A DNA stretch of 64,000 nt from Gluconobacter cadivus (GCF_015244745.1 NZ_JABCQI010000002.1:1-64000); one strand, 5' to 3'. Counted from the stretch's first letter, positions 26,118-35,200 are shown. Translations and numbers: made by a program. Notes: generated from the sequence alone by a model not told the origin.

Positions 26118-27515
26118 GTGAACAATAGGGACGTCGTCCAGAAACTTTGGGGACTGTGTAACATCCTTCGCGACGACGGCATTACGTACCATCAGTACGT
26201 GAGCGAATTGACCTACCTGCTTTTCCTCAAAATGGCGCAGGAGATTGGGTCTGAAGCCGACATTCCTGCAGGGTATCGTTGGAAGGATCTTGCTGGCCAG
26301 GCACCTGACGCTCAATTCGATTTTTATCGGCGCCAACTCGTAATCCTCGGGACGACCAAGGATGCTACGATTCGGACCATCTTCGCCAATCCCACCTCGC
26401 TCTTGCGCCACGCTGAAAGCCTGGCAACGTTGGTGGCAAAGATCGACGAAATCGACTGGTACAGCGTGAGACGCGAAGGCCTCGGGGATATTTATGAGGG
26501 CCTCCTTGAGCGCAACGCCAGCGAAAAGAAGAGCGGGGCCGGGCAGTATTTCACACCTCGCCCGCTGATCGAAACGATCGTAGCCTTGATGAAGCCTAGT
26601 GCCAAGGAAGTCATCCAAGATCCAGCGGCCGGCACCGGGGGCTTCCTCGTGGTCGCTAATGATTACATTGCGAGAGCATCCGGCCAAAAGTCAAAGCCGC
26701 CACACTTTATCGGTGTTGAACTTGTCCAAGATACGCACCGCCTGCTATTGATGAATGCGATTTTGCACAACATGGAGGGTGAGTTTATCCATGGCGACAG
26801 CTTGTCGGCGGTAGATGCAGCGCGCATCCCGCCAGCCGACGTGGTTTTGACGAACCCACCCTTCGGGAATAAGCGTGGCGGGGGGCTTTTAGGCCGCCGC
26901 GACTTGCCACATTCCACCGCCAGTAAGCAGCTCGCCTTTTTGCAACACATCTATTTGGGGCTAAAGCCAGGAGGGCGAGCGGCAGTCGTGGTCCCGGACA
27001 GCGTGCTTTATGAGGGCCACGCTGGCAAACATGTAAGGCGCGATCTCCTCGATCGTTGCGATCTTCACACAATATTGCGGCTGCCTGACGGTATCTTTTA
27101 TGCCAGCGTCACGACCAACGTGTTGTTCTTCAACCGAGACGATCGTGGTACGGCCGACGTGTGGATTTACGATATGCGATCCAACGTGCCCGTCTATGGC
27201 AAGCGCACACCCCTGCTACGTGCGGACTTTGCGCCCTTCGAAGCGGCTTACGGTAGTGACCCGAACGGACACAGCCCGCGCGTCGATCAAGGTGCTAGCG
27301 GGCGGTTTCGCCGCTACAGTCGCGATGAGATTGAGCGTCGCGATCTCGATCTTTCGATCTCTTGGCTGCGGGAGGAACGACATGGTTCGGCCGAAGCGAT
27401 GCTCGATTTGGACGATATTGCGCAGCGCTTGCGCCGGCTACTTGATGGCATATCAGAGGATTTCGATAAGCTGGTAGAGTTGTTGCCGCCCGAAGAGGTC
27501 GAGCATCGTCCATGA
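26118..27515 (+). CDS. hsdM: Type I N6-adenine methyltransferase subunit HsdM
   Basis: This 465-residue protein starts at GTG 26118. It has the HsdM helical N-terminal domain (about 1-130), then QYFTPRPLIETIV, motif I DPAAGTGGF and the catalytic motif IV NPPFG, all of the N6-adenine class. Together with HsdS it should methylate a bipartite site. Its end overlaps hsdS by four bases (ATGA). No hsdR is found in island 2. In its place come an ATPase and an HNH nuclease. Confidence 0.95.
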   Translation: MNNRDVVQKLWGLCNILRDDGITYHQYVSELTYLLFLKMAQEIGSEADIPAGYRWKDLAGQAPDAQFDFYRRQLVILGTTKDATIRTIFANPTSLLRHAESLATLVAKIDEIDWYSVRREGLGDIYEGLLERNASEKKSGAGQYFTPRPLIETIVALMKPSAKEVIQDPAAGTGGFLVVANDYIARASGQKSKPPHFIGVELVQDTHRLLLMNAILHNMEGEFIHGDSLSAVDAARIPPADVVLTNPPFGNKRGGGLLGRRDLPHSTASKQLAFLQHIYLGLKPGGRAAVVVPDSVLYEGHAGKHVRRDLLDRCDLHTILRLPDGIFYASVTTNVLFFNRDDRGTADVWIYDMRSNVPVYGKRTPLLRADFAPFEAAYGSDPNGHSPRVDQGASGRFRRYSRDEIERRDLDLSISWLREERHGSAEAMLDLDDIAQRLRRLLDGISEDFDKLVELLPPEEVEHRP

Positions 27516-29248
27516 GTGCTGTTTCTCAATTACTGCCAAATGGATGGAAATGTGTTGCATTGCGGGAGTTGGTGACGCTTGCAGGGGCGCAGGTAAAGCC
27601 ATGGCTGCAGCCTGACGAGGCATTCAACTACATCGGCTTGGAGGATATCGAAGCAGGTACGGGGCGGCTGCTCGATATTCTCCCGACGTTTGGACGAGAG
27701 ATAGCCAGTACAAAGAGCCAATTTCGTCGTGGCGATCTGCTCTATGGCCGACTTCGGCCTTATTTGCAGAAAGTGATCATCGCGCCGTCGGACGGTATCG
27801 CCGCGACTGAGCTGCTGGTGTTGCGCATCGATCCTGCGGTCGATGCGGCTTTTCTCCATGAGGTGCTGCTAGGCCCTGACCATCTGGCCCAGATTACTAA
27901 GCTGATGTCGGGCGCCCGCATGCCTCGCGTCCGCTCCGAGCAACTCTTCGATTGTGCCGTCATGCTCCCGCCGCGCGATGTTCAATGCAGGATCGCGCGC
28001 GCACTTGCGGTCGTTCGCGACCGACTGCGCGTGCTCGGACAAAGCGTAGCTGAAGGCCTCAGCCTTGCCGAGCAGTTTGAGAAGGCGTTGCTCAGCGCAG
28101 CTTTCGATGGCCGACTGAGCGGAGAAATCCGCACCACCTTAAACTATGATGGCGACCTCGACGTGCTTGGCGAACTTGCCGCTGCGCGTCGGGCCACATG
28201 GGAGGAAGCGAGACGACTATCTGAGGAATCGGGCAGCCGGGGGACCAAGAAGAACTATCCCTCGGCCGCCACGCCCGACGTGGCCAGCCGGACTTTTGGC
28301 TTGCCGCCTCAATGGGCGTGGGCAAGCCTCGCTGAGATCGGCTCGGCGGCTGACCCTCTATGTTATGGTATCGTTCAGCCCGGGGATGACGTCGAGCAGG
28401 GTGTGCCGCTTGTGCGGGTCCAAGACATTAAAGCCGGGGGGATTGATCAGTCCCATCTTCGGCATGTGTCGGACGCCGTTGACCGGAAATACGTACGGTC
28501 TCGCCTAAGGGGCGGCGAGGTGCTCGTGTCATTGGTCGGCATAATCGGACAGGTAGCCCGTGTGCCGGAAAGTCTTGCAGGTGCTAACATCGCCCGGGCT
28601 GTAGGCAAGATAACCCCGAGTGACCCAAGCCTCGAGAAATGGATCGCGTCGGTCCTGCAATCACCATCCCTGGAGCGTTGGATGACGAGCAGTGCGCGCG
28701 GCGTAGCCCAAAACACTCTTAACTTGTCTCGGCTTGTCCGCGCGCCCATTCCTATCGCGCCGCGTCAAGAACGACAATGGTTGCTGGAACAATTGGAACG
28801 CCGCGGCGCAGCACTTGCTGGCTTGCGAGCAAAACTTGCCGACATTGTGCTTGCGCTCGACAACCTGTGGATCAATGTTCAAACGCGCGCTCTTAATGGC
28901 ACGATTGATCTGTCGGACCTGGGAGACGAAGCGGTAATGGCGGCACAGGCTGACCACAGCGCGGAAAGCGAGCATCGCCCAGGCGGCAAGAGAAGAAAGG
29001 CTAAAGGCGTGACGGCAACCAAACTCAAACCCGGTGCCCCAGCGACCCGTCGGGATTTGCAGGCTGTCCTCGACGAGTATAAAGACGGGCTGGAGCCCCT
29101 TCGCTTACTCGAAGAAGCGGGCTTCCGCCTGGACGATGTGGAGCCCTTCTTCAAGGCATTGGCTGACGGTGTGGCCGCCGGACGAGTCGAGGAGCGACGG
29201 ACATCGGAAGACTGGCCCGTTTTGGTGGTCGCCCGATATGCGCGTTGA
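27512..29248 (+). CDS. hsdS: Type I specificity subunit HsdS with C-terminal extension
   Basis: This 578-residue protein has two target-recognition domains. The first (about 1-190) carries RRGDLLYGRLRPYL and ends with the conserved helix LAEQFEKALLSAAFDGRLSGE. The second (about 265-440) starts at PPQWAWASLAEIG and ends with ALNGTIDLSDL. After this normal HsdS end comes an extra segment of about 95 residues: a basic linker (GKRRKAKG) and a helical module RRDLQAVLDEYKDGLEPLRLLEEAGF...FFKALADGVAAGRV. The extension could dock the following ATPase. The next gene starts 11 bases before the hsdS stop. Confidence 0.92.
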   Translation: MSAVSQLLPNGWKCVALRELVTLAGAQVKPWLQPDEAFNYIGLEDIEAGTGRLLDILPTFGREIASTKSQFRRGDLLYGRLRPYLQKVIIAPSDGIAATELLVLRIDPAVDAAFLHEVLLGPDHLAQITKLMSGARMPRVRSEQLFDCAVMLPPRDVQCRIARALAVVRDRLRVLGQSVAEGLSLAEQFEKALLSAAFDGRLSGEIRTTLNYDGDLDVLGELAAARRATWEEARRLSEESGSRGTKKNYPSAATPDVASRTFGLPPQWAWASLAEIGSAADPLCYGIVQPGDDVEQGVPLVRVQDIKAGGIDQSHLRHVSDAVDRKYVRSRLRGGEVLVSLVGIIGQVARVPESLAGANIARAVGKITPSDPSLEKWIASVLQSPSLERWMTSSARGVAQNTLNLSRLVRAPIPIAPRQERQWLLEQLERRGAALAGLRAKLADIVLALDNLWINVQTRALNGTIDLSDLGDEAVMAAQADHSAESEHRPGGKRRKAKGVTATKLKPGAPATRRDLQAVLDEYKDGLEPLRLLEEAGFRLDDVEPFFKALADGVAAGRVEERRTSEDWPVLVVARYAR

Positions 29249-30884
29249 CCGCCTTTTTCTACCAAACTTTCGCAACTTGCGTGACTTTGTAATTGATTTC
29301 GATGAGGATAGCGCGCGGTCAGTGATAATCGGCCGTAACGGTGTTGGCAAAACCAACATTTTGGAAGCGCTGACGATAATTTTCCGGCAGCTTGACCTGC
29401 GCACCAAGCCCGATTTTGCCTATCGGATCGCCTATTCCTGCAACGGTTATCACATCGATATTGAGGCAGCTATACCTCCGCCTGACGTTAAGAATAACCG
29501 CGGCGCACCACTTGTCATGACCTATCTGGTAAGGCCGGCCAACGCTACGACGCCGCCAGAACTTAAGGATACGCTCAGCTTTGAGGTGCTAACAGAAGCA
29601 GCATTTTACCGTCTTAACGCGCAGAACCGCGTGCTGCCAAAGCACGTCTTTGGTTATTATTCTGGTACCTCTTCGAGACTGCGAGACTTGTTTGTCGAGC
29701 ATACCGAACGGTATCGTGACGAGTTGATCGCCGGTGAAGAAGAGACTATCCGTTCGCTTTTTCTGGCGGAGGATTGGCATAGCCAATTCGTCTTACTGGC
29801 TTTCTACGCCAAACAAGATCCTGAAATTCGTGAATTTCTGCTCGATCAAATGGGCATCGAGGCGCTAGAGTCCGTATTGTTCGTGCTGCAGCAGCCGCAC
29901 TGGTACAATCCCGACCCGTCCGCCCAGGTCCGCGAGCGCGGCGATGAGCGCTACTGGTGGGCGGCAGGGACGGTGAAACGCCTGCTCAGCGCACTTCATC
30001 AAGTGGCGCTCGCACCGATGCGGACAAAGGAGCGAGTTCCGGTCGGTATCCGTCGACATCGTACGCTAGAGCGACGCTATTGCTACGTCCAAAGCGCCGA
30101 CGATCTCATCATGCTCGCTGCGAACATCGATCAAAAGGAACTGTTCAAGCGGCTCGAAAGCACGGTGTTGAGTGATCTGCTCCATGAGGTTCGTATTCGC
30201 TTTAAAGTGAAAGACAGCGATGCGGCGCTAAGTTTCGTCGACTTGAGCGAAGGCGAGCAACAACTGCTTACCGTTCTGGGCTTGCTGCGCTTTACCAATC
30301 AAGATGAATCACTCTTTTTGCTGGACGAGCCCGACACGCATCTAAATCCGGCTTGGTGTCTCGACTACCTTGATATCCTGTCACGCTACGGCGGCGGGCT
30401 TAGCAAAAGTCAAATTATCATGACGACTCACAGCCCGCTGGTCTTTGCTGGTTTGGAGGCAAACGAGGTCATCATTCTGCAGCGCGGTGACGTCGAACGC
30501 AGAATAACAGCGGAACATCCTGCGTCGAGCCCAAAGGGCATGGGTTTTTCGGCCATCCTCACGAGTGACTTCTTCGGTCTTCGATCATCGCTTGATCGCG
30601 CATCTCTTGAGCTCTTGGACGAAAAACGCCAGCTTGGCGCGATTGAGGCTCGAACACCAACCGAGGAGGCGCGGCTTCGCGTGCTCAACGCTGAAGTTCG
30701 CAACCTTGACTTTACGAAAACAGTCAATGACCCGCTCTATGATGACTTCGTTCGCGCGATGACCGACATCGAGCGGGAACAACCGCAGCTGGGCGATGTG
30801 GTGCTCACATCGGATGCCTTAGAACAGAGGCGGAAGCGAGCAGCGGAAGCCCTCGCGCGCGTACGGAAACAGCGCGACGCATGA
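29238..30884 (+). CDS. AAA/ABC-type ATPase, PtuA-like (RecF/OLD-type)
   Basis: This 548-residue protein starts at ATG 29238. The frame continues upstream, but that part shadows hsdS. It is an SMC/RecF-type ATPase with N-terminal FLPNFRNLRDFVIDFD, Walker A GRNGVGKT (32-39), ABC-type signature LSEGEQQ (336-342), Walker B LFLLDEPDTHLNP (D363, E364) and the H-loop TTHSPLVFAGL. Between these lies an about 290-residue insertion. The C-terminal 100 residues are helical and charged. Such ATPases partner HNH nucleases in Septu (PtuA-PtuB) and related systems, and the HNH gene follows with a four-base overlap. In this operon it stands where HsdR would be expected. Confidence 0.88.
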   Translation: MRVDRLFLPNFRNLRDFVIDFDEDSARSVIIGRNGVGKTNILEALTIIFRQLDLRTKPDFAYRIAYSCNGYHIDIEAAIPPPDVKNNRGAPLVMTYLVRPANATTPPELKDTLSFEVLTEAAFYRLNAQNRVLPKHVFGYYSGTSSRLRDLFVEHTERYRDELIAGEEETIRSLFLAEDWHSQFVLLAFYAKQDPEIREFLLDQMGIEALESVLFVLQQPHWYNPDPSAQVRERGDERYWWAAGTVKRLLSALHQVALAPMRTKERVPVGIRRHRTLERRYCYVQSADDLIMLAANIDQKELFKRLESTVLSDLLHEVRIRFKVKDSDAALSFVDLSEGEQQLLTVLGLLRFTNQDESLFLLDEPDTHLNPAWCLDYLDILSRYGGGLSKSQIIMTTHSPLVFAGLEANEVIILQRGDVERRITAEHPASSPKGMGFSAILTSDFFGLRSSLDRASLELLDEKRQLGAIEARTPTEEARLRVLNAEVRNLDFTKTVNDPLYDDFVRAMTDIEREQPQLGDVVLTSDALEQRRKRAAEALARVRKQRDA

Positions 30885-31741
30885 GGCACATCAAGCAGAA
30901 CGATTTGATCGGCAGCATTTCAACCGCTTGGTCGCAAGCCGCCGCCAACGCCTTAACTGACCTTTTGACTACGGCAGTTGACGATCGTGCCGACCTGATC
31001 ACAAAGAACTACAAGATTTGGAGTGACCTCAAGGCTGCAATGGCGGCGCTATCGCACGAAAAGTGCTGGTATTCCGAGAAGCGAATCGCAGTGTCAGAGT
31101 TGGAAGTCGATCACTTCCGTCCTAAAAACCGCGTCAGCGGTGTAACTCCACTTCACAGGGGATATTGGTGGCTCGCTTACGATTGGAAGAACTTTCGGTT
31201 AGCCTATTCACTTGTCAATAAGCGCCGGACCGATTCTCGGGAAGGCAACGTGCAAGGAAAGGGCTGCTACTTTCCATTGGTCGATGAGGCAGCGCGTGTT
31301 CCCGACGATACTTGCGCCTCTACAACTGCGGAACGCCCCAAGCTCGTTGACCCTTGCGTCGCGTCCGATGTGCTGCTGCTGGATTATGCTGTCGGAGACG
31401 GAAAAGTGGTCGAACGGCATAAGGTCGAGCAAGATGCGATCCGCTTTGAGCGTGCCAACGTGTCAATCGACCTGTTCCACCTCAACGAGGGCACCCTGAT
31501 CCGCGATCGCCATGATCTTTACGTCTCCATCGAGCATGCGGTGAAGCGCATTGAAAAGCTTGAACATGAGCGAGAATCCATAGGCCGCTTGACCGACCAG
31601 CAAAGCGCAGAATTTGATTCACTCATCAATGAGGTCGCGGACCGGATCAATGCCTCTGCACCTTTCTCGGCCTTTTCGCGAGCTTGCCTCCGTCAGAAAG
31701 GCGACTTAGGCTGGAATACAGAGCTGCTGACGACAGTCTGA
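30881..31741 (+). CDS. HNH endonuclease, PtuB-like
   Basis: This 286-residue nuclease overlaps the ATPase gene by ATGA. The HNH core is visible: CWYSEKRIA then VSELEVDHFRPK (D77-H78), with Asn residues downstream in YDWKNFRLAYSLVNKRRTD (N104, N113), the DH...N...N order of HNH_5/PtuB-type enzymes. The C-terminal half is helical and acidic. It should be the DNA-cutting effector of the operon. It is coupled to the ATPase, and probably target choice or self-recognition comes from HsdMS methylation; this last point is inference. Confidence 0.86.
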   Translation: MRHIKQNDLIGSISTAWSQAAANALTDLLTTAVDDRADLITKNYKIWSDLKAAMAALSHEKCWYSEKRIAVSELEVDHFRPKNRVSGVTPLHRGYWWLAYDWKNFRLAYSLVNKRRTDSREGNVQGKGCYFPLVDEAARVPDDTCASTTAERPKLVDPCVASDVLLLDYAVGDGKVVERHKVEQDAIRFERANVSIDLFHLNEGTLIRDRHDLYVSIEHAVKRIEKLEHERESIGRLTDQQSAEFDSLINEVADRINASAPFSAFSRACLRQKGDLGWNTELLTTV

Positions 31742-32240
31742 GCTATTGGACTGCTATACATTAAGTGGACAATGCGAGGCTCAGGGTTTCGTGCGCAAGA
31801 TTGCTCGAAGCTTTCAGCGTCACGCTGGTCGTCCGGGTTTCCGGCGAAAGATCTAATAGCCGCCAAGCTTAACTCGTCCCAGATTCGGCCACTCTATTAC
31901 CGGTTGAGAGCTGCTCGCTGAACGACAGCGTTCCTGGATATGAAGCCAGAAGTCGCCTAGCCGCAACCACTCCTTCCTGTCGTCGGCCAGTCCCTGAACG
32001 TAGGGCGGCTTTGGCGAACTAATCTAAAGCCGCTAACGACCCTATGTCGGCGTCTGCAACCAGCACGTTCGCTCCAACGCAGCGTCTGCAATCGACATCC
32101 TGGCCCTCCAAAGCCTATGCTCTCAAAGGTCCCAAACTCGGTCTATCGCTGCTCGCCTAGCAATGTCGGCTTTCGGGCAACCGTCACAATCACTTCCATA
32201 TCCGACATGAAGGCGGAAGCGGTCGCTGCGCTCCCACTTT
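31742..32240. other. Gene-free stretch after the HNH gene
   Basis: About 500 bases with no gene. The sequence (for example GCCGACATTG and ACCCTATGTCGGC) looks like degenerate intergenic DNA of the GC-rich donor that supplied the hsdMS-ATPase-HNH operon. No terminator hairpin with a T-run is evident. A relaxase gene comes in from the right on the opposite strand. Confidence 0.35.
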
Positions 32241-34112
32241 CTATGGAGATAGCGAAGATGTGGGTAACGTCCTCTTTCGCAATATTATTGGCTGAGACCC
32301 TCGATTGACGTCAGCACGTTGATCGGACGGCAGAGATACCGGGGCATCCCTATTATCAAAACGATCCAGCTCCCTCAGGGCCAACCGAAGCTGCCCCTGT
32401 CGTTTCAAATCCCTGACCGCCATGCGGACTTCCTCAGGAAGCGACCATGAAAGCCGGTGCAAGCGCTCCAGTCTGGCAATGGTCTGCTGGGCCTGCTCAC
32501 ATTCCGGCACACGCTCCGCATGCCATTGGGCAATCATCCGCGCCCGTTTGTGCTCCGCCTCCCGGCAGCGATCCTTAATCCAGAGGCGACGGGCTTTCTC
32601 ATCCAGCAGGGTCTGAAGCAACTCGCATCTCTCTTGCAGATAATCCTGCAATGTCGTTTCTCGTTCTATGGGAACCGGACACTGGATCGGATCAGGCTTC
32701 TGACTGCTCAGCCCCAAATGATACAGAATAAACTGGACAAGATAGCGCAGGATTTCAGCCAGTTGAGCCAGCGCCTGGCGGTACTGCTCCTCTGCTTGCG
32801 TCAGTCTTTTCTTCCGAGAAAACAAGATTTTCCGCGCTTCCAGGTCATCCAATTCCTGTCGCGCCCGCTCAACGGCCTGATGGGCCTGCTTCAGTCTGCT
32901 CCATCCTTCTTTCATCATCCGCACGATGCATTCGCTTTGAATATCGAGCGGACTGTCTGGCCCATAGCTCCGTTCCAGTGGATGCCGGGCATTCAGAACG
33001 CGTCGGGCAGCCTGCATCTCCTGCTTCCAGTCTTTTAAATAAATCCGGAACCCCTCGCTGAACTGTTCGGGGTATCGAAGCGAACCGATGGACGGCAATC
33101 GCTTTCGGATCGCGTCCGCTTCTCTTCGGCCCTGTTCATGGAGCCTCTGTCGATCCAGGGCTGATAATGAGGCTGGCGGAACCCAGATCAGGTCCTTCAC
33201 GGCACGTTTTCGCTCTACCCGCTGCTGATGCCGTCTTTCCTGTTGCTCCAGTTGTCTCACGACAGGTCGAAGATCCAGAGGGGACGGTCTGGAAGACTCT
33301 TCTTGCAGAAGAAGACGAAAATCTTTTGTGCGGACCTTTGTCAGGCGTGTGAATGATCCGATCAGCAGACCATCATGTGTCTCAATGACATGAGCGTCCC
33401 GCCGTCGATCCGTGCGGTCTCCCGGTCGCATGCGCCAGTTTTTCTCAGCAAGAAGGCGGCGGAACGTCTTCAGGTCATTTTCCGACTTCTCCCAAAACGC
33501 CATGATCTCGCTTCTGGCCGCAGGCAGGTTGAAATCCTGACGTTCTGTCATTCTCCGCGCTTGTGACGTGTAAGCCGCGACTGGACGTGCCGAATTGTCT
33601 TTCGGAACCAGAGCCGCAACCTTGTCTGCGGCCTCAGAATTTCCAGCATCTCTCAAAGCTTTCGCAATAGCCCGGTCATGACGTCCGGGCACGAGAGTAT
33701 GACCCAATCTCAGCTCTTCCAGGCGAGCGATTTTTTCCAGACGCTGCCATGTAAATTTACTGCTGAGAACGTGATCGACCTGCCATTCCGGCAATATGAG
33801 GTGGCCATGGGTGCTACCGTCTTTCTGATGAATCACCAGAGTCATGCGCTCAGGGTCAGCACCCAGTTCCAGACAGATCTTATTGGCGAAATGGGCGAAT
33901 TGCCCATCGCTCATCGGTTCGGATGGATTGAAAGCAATATGCCGCAGACCGTATCGAATACCCTCGCGTTTCGCTTCTTTCATCCAATCGTTGAGAAGGT
34001 AGTCACTGCCAGAAACAACCCGGATGGCTTCGTTCTTTGCGCCAGACAGAACGTGATGTGAAACCGCTTGGTGCCCGCTGCTGCTCTTAATTCTGGTTTC
34101 TTGCATAATCAT
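32241..34112 (-). CDS. mobA: Relaxase (MobA/VirD2-like) of island 2
   Basis: This 623-residue relaxase is closely similar to the one at 16921: same QETRIK-SSGH start, VIHQKDGSTHGHLILPEW metal site and GSFTRLTKVR-KDFR end of the relaxase domain. Its C-terminal tail is longer and more divergent, with Arg- and Gln-rich helices. It runs toward the HNH operon, opposite to the island 1 orientation. It should nick the oriT upstream of mobC; mobilization in trans is expected because no transfer-channel genes are present. Confidence 0.9.
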   Translation of the reverse strand: MIMQETRIKSSSGHQAVSHHVLSGAKNEAIRVVSGSDYLLNDWMKEAKREGIRYGLRHIAFNPSEPMSDGQFAHFANKICLELGADPERMTLVIHQKDGSTHGHLILPEWQVDHVLSSKFTWQRLEKIARLEELRLGHTLVPGRHDRAIAKALRDAGNSEAADKVAALVPKDNSARPVAAYTSQARRMTERQDFNLPAARSEIMAFWEKSENDLKTFRRLLAEKNWRMRPGDRTDRRRDAHVIETHDGLLIGSFTRLTKVRTKDFRLLLQEESSRPSPLDLRPVVRQLEQQERRHQQRVERKRAVKDLIWVPPASLSALDRQRLHEQGRREADAIRKRLPSIGSLRYPEQFSEGFRIYLKDWKQEMQAARRVLNARHPLERSYGPDSPLDIQSECIVRMMKEGWSRLKQAHQAVERARQELDDLEARKILFSRKKRLTQAEEQYRQALAQLAEILRYLVQFILYHLGLSSQKPDPIQCPVPIERETTLQDYLQERCELLQTLLDEKARRLWIKDRCREAEHKRARMIAQWHAERVPECEQAQQTIARLERLHRLSWSLPEEVRMAVRDLKRQGQLRLALRELDRFDNRDAPVSLPSDQRADVNRGSQPIILRKRTLPTSSLSP

Positions 34113-34144
34113 GGCGTCGCACCTGCGAAGACCTGATCGTCGGT

Positions 34145-34540
34145 TCAGTGCATGAGCGGAACGGAAACAGACCGGACCCTCTGGACACGAACCGGACGCA
34201 AACCTCGCAACAGGTGATCGGTCCGGTTTTTCAGGCGGTCGATATCCTGTAACGTGTCACTACAGGCAACAGCATCACCGAGATGAGCAGCGTGAGCCAG
34301 TTGATTCAGGTTGTTGCCAATCCGTCCCAGCTCGCCACGCAACTGACGGAGCTCACGGCTGACCGTTCCGCCGCAATGGTGAGACAGGACGGCATCCTGC
34401 AACAATGTCCGGACCCAGTCAGCTGTTGTGGCATGACCGAGAAAGCGGGCGCTCTGGCTCCACCGTGCCAGTTCGTCGGGAGAGGCCCGAACAGAGAGCC
34501 GAGAGGACCGGTGACGGGATGGAGATGAAGCATCGGGCAT
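34145..34540 (-). CDS. mobC: MobC-like relaxosome accessory protein, island 2
   Basis: This 131-residue protein has the RLSVRASPDELARWSQSAR N-terminal region and the QLRGELGRIGNNLNQLAHAAHLGD signature shared with the island 1 MobC. It lies 32 bases before the relaxase gene. The hairpins of the putative oriT lie about 40-100 bases upstream of its start. Confidence 0.88.
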   Translation of the reverse strand: MPDASSPSRHRSSRLSVRASPDELARWSQSARFLGHATTADWVRTLLQDAVLSHHCGGTVSRELRQLRGELGRIGNNLNQLAHAAHLGDAVACSDTLQDIDRLKNRTDHLLRGLRPVRVQRVRSVSVPLMH

Positions 34541-34581
34541 AACGGGGCATCCTGTTTTCTTTGTCGTTTGTGGGGGTCAAC

Positions 34582-34639
34582 GGGGGAGGTATCTCCCCCT
34601 TGCCAGCTGTTTCGTGGGTAGCCACGAAGCACTGCTGGC
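34582..34639 (-). other. Probable origin of transfer (oriT) of island 2
   Basis: Read on the minus strand, this has the same architecture as 16392-16448. The outer stem is GCCAGC/GCTGGC and the inner stem TTCGTGG-CTAC-CCACGAA (34611-34628 on the plus strand). The second hairpin is GGGGGAG/CTCCCCC (34582-34599), followed by GTTGACCCCCAC. The inner stem differs from island 1 but stays paired. The loop CTAC and the outer stem are unchanged. Confidence 0.65.
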
Positions 34640-34765
34640 TGAGGACAGAAGAACTCCCAAAAACAGGATAGCAATTCAGAAGTCAGATTTCAGAAAATGA
34701 CAGAATAAAAATGAAAATACTTCGATTTTTATTATCTCCTGCTATCGTTTGACTGAAAACAATTT

Positions 34766-35200
34766 CTACACGGGCTCAGCATTTTCTGGTGGATGACGCA
34801 GGTCATTCAATGAAATCGTTTGTCCAAACACACCCCAATTTTCAGGGGGAACATCACGCAGAACGATATAGACAGGCACCAACTCATCGGCGGCCAAACC
34901 AGTCGCTTCGCGGACAGCCTCTGTAAACCCAGCAAACAGTTTTTGCTTGGCGGCTGTGTCAAAGCCGCCTTCGAAGGCATTGACCTCAATGCCAATCACA
35001 TTGCGACCGTCTGTTTTGCCACCGTGATAAACCATGCCCTCGGCGTATTCCCGAAAATAAATCCAGGTCGTACTGCGAACAAAAGGCGTGTCGGGCAGTT
35101 GTTCCGCATCGAGGGCGATAGTGGTCAGCGTCTCTGCCAAACCGTCCTGTTTCTCTTTGCTGAAGGTCCCAACCGGATAATTGATATAAATGAGGGGCAT
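34766..35200 (-). CDS. 4-oxalocrotonate tautomerase-like protein
   Basis: This 144-residue protein is numbered from the Met before PLIYINYPVGTF, so that Pro becomes the N-terminal residue, the catalytic base of the tautomerase superfamily. The frame starts seven residues earlier (35221), which would bury the Pro. It has the double-length form of about 140 residues, with conserved TTWIYF and Arg. Tautomerase substrates are not predictable from sequence. It is the last gene before the right end of island 2. Confidence 0.75.
   Translation of the reverse strand: MPLIYINYPVGTFSKEKQDGLAETLTTIALDAEQLPDTPFVRSTTWIYFREYAEGMVYHGGKTDGRNVIGIEVNAFEGGFDTAAKQKLFAGFTEAVREATGLAADELVPVYIVLRDVPPENWGVFGQTISLNDLRHPPENAEPV

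Noticed and set aside
26001-26687. Minus-strand open frame of 228 codons over the start of hsdM
   Set aside because: Most of it is antisense to the conserved HsdM protein. Only its last about 40 residues lie in free sequence, and there is no independent start.
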